Of a stretch of 64,000 bases of DNA, positions 61,929 through 64,000 are shown one piece after another. The notes beneath the pieces were generated by a model, which had not been told where the DNA came from, searched no databases, and saw nothing but the letters and a program-made list of their open reading frames with translations. Position 1 is the stretch's first letter. Each line of letters starts with the position of its first letter. The translations under genes were made by a program, and so were the position numbers. Source of the DNA: Paenilisteria newyorkensis (GTDB lineage Bacteria > Bacillota > Bacilli > Lactobacillales > Listeriaceae); the NCBI RefSeq assembly GCF_000766145.1, contig NZ_JNFB01000046.1, positions 58,632 to 122,631 of the forward strand. Direction: 5' to 3'.

Positions 61929-63872
61929 ATGGGTGAAAAAAAATTAGTCAAGAAATTTCTGGTAGGTGCTACACTAGTAACTGGAATTGTCTCATCTTCT
62001 AATACAATAGTACAAACTCCTTTGAATTTTACAAATAAATTTGCGGAAGCAGCAGAAATCACAGATGAATTTAAAATATCAACTATTGTCCAAGGTGATA
62101 AAATTATTAAAGGGCAAGGGCCTGTTGGTAGTGAAGTAACAATCTTCTTGCTTGTATTAGGAAGTGAGTATAGACTTGCTAATAAACCTATTGTAAATGA
62201 ACATGGTCTTTGGGAAAGTCAAGATATGGCATCATGGCTGTCAGAGGCTGGAATCCCAATCAGGGTTGAAGTGAATCTCGATGGAACGTTGTATGAGGAT
62301 AGAACGATTGTACTTGATAATGGTGAAGATACAGTAGCGAGGCTGTTTGTAGACATAACAGACACAGAATTGAACGAAGGAATAGAGCAAGTAGATATCG
62401 ATGAAGCAAGGGAATTAGTAGAGGCACTACCTGATAGAGAGATAAAAACAACATTATTGAATCGTATTGCAACAGCGCAGGATTTATTTGAAATAAAATT
62501 AGTAGAGCTGCAAGCAGAAGCGAAAGAAACGGTGGATAACCTGTTTAGCGATGAAACAGAAACAAGTTTGAAACCAGGCGTAAACCAGGCAGCAATTGAA
62601 GAAGCGAAAGAACTAGTAGAAAATTTACCAGAAGGTGAAGCAAAAATAGCGCTGGAAGAGCGAATTGAAAAAGCCCAAAATCTGCTAACAGCACAAACAG
62701 AAGATGAAACAAAGAAAGCAGAAGCGAAAGAAACGGTGGATAACCTATTTAGCGATGAAACAGAAACAAGTTTGAAACCAGGCGTAAACCAGGCAGCAAT
62801 TGAAGAAGCGAAAGAACTAGTAGAAAATTTACCAGAAGGTGAAGCAAAAATAGCGCTGGAAGAGCGAATTGAAAAAGCCCAAAATCTGCTAACAGCACAA
62901 ACAGAAGATGAAACAAAGAAAGCAGAAGCGAAAGAAACGGTGGATAACCTATTTAGCGATGAAACAGAAACAAGTTTGAAACCAGGCGTAAACCAGGCAG
63001 CAATTGAAGAAGCGAAAGAACTAGTAGAAAAGTTACCAGAAGGTGAAGTCAAAACAGCACTCAAAGAGCGAATTGAAAAAGCCCAAAACCTGTTAACAGC
63101 ACAAACAGAAGATGAAACAAAGAAAGCAGAAGCGAAAGAAACGGTGGACAACCTGTTTAGCGATGAAACAGAAACAAGTTTGAAAACAGGCATAAACCAG
63201 GCAGCAATTGAAGAAGCGAAAGAACTAGTAGAAAAGTTACCAGAAGGTGAAGTCAAAACAGCACTCAAAGAGCGAATTGAAAAAGCCCAAAACCTGTTAA
63301 CAGCACAAACAGAAGATGAAACAAAGAAAGCAGAAGCGAAAGAAACGGTGGACAACCTGTTTAGCGATGAAACAGAAACAAGTTTGAAAACAGGCGTAAA
63401 CCAGGCAGCAATTGAAGAAGCGAAGAAGCTAGTAGAAAAGTTACCAGAAGGTGAGGCAAAAACAGCGCTCAAAGAGCGAATTGAAAAAGCCCAAAACCTG
63501 CTAACAGCACAAACAGAAGATGAAACAAAGAAAGCAGAAGCGAAAGAAACGGTGGATAACCTATTTAGCGATGGAGCAGAAACAAGCTTGAAAACAGGCG
63601 TAAATCAAGCAGCAATTGATCCCTCAAAAAAAATAGTTAATAGCCATCCAGATGAAGTAAAAATAGATGGAAAACAGGGAGATATAAAGCCTGCTCTTAA
63701 ACCCAATAGCCCCTCATCCAGTATGCAAAAAGAGACAATTGGAAAGGAAAAGTTGCCAGCTACAGGGGATTCAGCCTCAGTCATTACTAGTATCTTAGCC
63801 GGGATTATGACCGTGCTTTCCGCAATTTATATAAGAAGACATAAGCGCGTGGAGAAAGGTAGTTTAAAGTAA
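61929..63872 (+). CDS. LPXTG surface protein with Cry1Ac D-VI-like helical repeats
   Basis: A 647-residue cell-wall protein. ATG 61929 has TGGAGGAA upstream. A signal peptide (about 1-42) precedes an Ig-like domain (about 45-135) and a degenerate first helical repeat. Six 68-residue repeats begin near residue 197 (EAKETVDNLFSDETETSLK, then AAIEEAKELVE), the sixth truncated. The repeats resemble the 'toxin Cry1Ac domain D-VI-related' modules of Listeria surface proteins. A linker leads to the sortase signal KLPATGD (Leu609), a hydrophobic helix and a basic tail. It should be linked to peptidoglycan by sortase A and project on a helical stalk. Confidence 0.9.
   Translation: MGEKKLVKKFLVGATLVTGIVSSSNTIVQTPLNFTNKFAEAAEITDEFKISTIVQGDKIIKGQGPVGSEVTIFLLVLGSEYRLANKPIVNEHGLWESQDMASWLSEAGIPIRVEVNLDGTLYEDRTIVLDNGEDTVARLFVDITDTELNEGIEQVDIDEARELVEALPDREIKTTLLNRIATAQDLFEIKLVELQAEAKETVDNLFSDETETSLKPGVNQAAIEEAKELVENLPEGEAKIALEERIEKAQNLLTAQTEDETKKAEAKETVDNLFSDETETSLKPGVNQAAIEEAKELVENLPEGEAKIALEERIEKAQNLLTAQTEDETKKAEAKETVDNLFSDETETSLKPGVNQAAIEEAKELVEKLPEGEVKTALKERIEKAQNLLTAQTEDETKKAEAKETVDNLFSDETETSLKTGINQAAIEEAKELVEKLPEGEVKTALKERIEKAQNLLTAQTEDETKKAEAKETVDNLFSDETETSLKTGVNQAAIEEAKKLVEKLPEGEAKTALKERIEKAQNLLTAQTEDETKKAEAKETVDNLFSDGAETSLKTGVNQAAIDPSKKIVNSHPDEVKIDGKQGDIKPALKPNSPSSSMQKETIGKEKLPATGDSASVITSILAGIMTVLSAIYIRRHKRVEKGSLK
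62517..63740 (+). repeat. Six tandem 204-bp repeats in the LPXTG protein gene
   Basis: GAAGCGAAAGAAACGGTGGA starts at 62517, 62721, 62925, 63129, 63333 and 63537, an exact 204-bp period. The first two units are almost identical; the last decays after about 100 bp. Confidence 0.95.
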
Positions 63873-63889
63873 GCAAAGAATCTCTTGAC

Positions 63890-63923
63890 GGAGTGTAAAA
63901 TAAACTGTGTAGATAATGAATCC
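63890..63923 (+). repeat. 34-bp direct repeat, copy 1 (IS-end-like)
   Basis: GGAGTGTAAAATAAACTGTG followed by TAGATAATGAATCC. It differs by one base from the copy 35 bp downstream. The GTGTAAAATAAACTGTGTA core resembles terminal inverted repeats of IS256-family elements as I remember them. Confidence 0.6.
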
Positions 63924-63924
63924 G

Positions 63925-63958
63925 GGAGTGTAAAATAAACTGTGTAAATAATGAATCC
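63925..63958 (+). repeat. 34-bp direct repeat, copy 2 (IS-end-like)
   Basis: Second copy of the preceding repeat, one base different. Its right half forms part of a hairpin (AAACTG..TAAA..AATGAA / TTCATT..TTTA..CAGTTT, 63937-63981) followed by TTTCTTTTTT, which could terminate the LPXTG gene or mark an element end. TACAAT near 63993 may be a -10. Confidence 0.6.
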
Positions 63959-64000
63959 TAGGTTCATTGTTTATGCAGTTTTTCTTTTTTGGTACAATGA

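Noticed and set aside
62219..63472. A 417-codon open frame on the minus strand
   Set aside because: It is antisense to the 204-bp repeats of the LPXTG gene, low-complexity (Ser/Phe/Val-rich), with no ribosome site; an effect of codon periodicity.

Overview
The window looks like the chromosome of a low-GC Gram-positive bacterium (Firmicutes), most likely Listeria or a close relative. Pointers are the penicillin-V-acylase/gadD/gadT arrangement next to a regulator, which resembles stress survival islet 1 of L. monocytogenes (pva, gadD1, gadT1); a SigB-type promoter; two PrfA/Crp-like regulators; AGGAGG ribosome sites with many TTG/GTG starts; a CIRCE-controlled groESL operon; an LPXTG protein; and the tsaE-tsaB-rimI-tsaD ... 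ydiF-rex ... ydiL-groES-groEL gene order known from Bacillus and Listeria. This assignment is from gene content recalled from memory, not from a search.

Layout. 1-7.6 kb (+): tail of a YhgE/Pip-like gene, a Mga-type regulator, then an apparent operon pva-gadD-gadT-small ORF-lipoprotein-Crp regulator-secreted peptide. 7.6-14.1 kb (-): a second operon pva-gadD-gadT-yhgE behind a SigB-like promoter. 14.4-22.1 kb (+): a third pva, nearly identical to the first and carrying the same tandem promoters, then a second Crp-like regulator and a 1679-residue secreted repeat protein. 22.2-34.4 kb (+): a repeat element, a lipoprotein and a Wzx/Wzy-type exopolysaccharide operon. 34.4-41 kb (+): metallo-hydrolase, glyoxalase-like protein, AraC regulator and a five-gene sugar/polyol catabolic operon whose first ribosome site lies in a long hairpin. 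41-46.5 kb: a yybP-ykoY (Mn2+) riboswitch before a membrane protein, leucine dehydrogenase, a histidine phosphatase, a YdcF protein and a lipoprotein. 46.6-60.5 kb: the tRNA t6A genes with rimI, kup, ABC-F ydiF, rex, two accessory genes, ydiL-ydiK and groES-groEL. 60.5-64 kb: a short-chain dehydrogenase, a small secreted protein, an LPXTG repeat protein and terminal direct repeats.

How the parts may work together. The first 22 kb seems to be one expanded acid/bile-stress and surface module. Glutamate decarboxylase plus the glutamate/GABA antiporter consume cytoplasmic protons, and the acylase-family enzymes cleave amides such as bile conjugates or penicillin V. Six promoters there (two before pva1, two before pva3, one each before the second Crp gene and the giant surface protein) share a GTYA-nAAA-type box at fixed distances, 57 or 67 nt, from the -10 hexamer. 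This suggests one regulator, plausibly one of the Crp/PrfA-like proteins, ties acid resistance to surface-protein expression.

The other strong unexplained signal is a pair of tandem ~128-bp units between groES and groEL. Both units fold into the same nested hairpins with compensatory changes, and the repeat supplies the groES stop codon.
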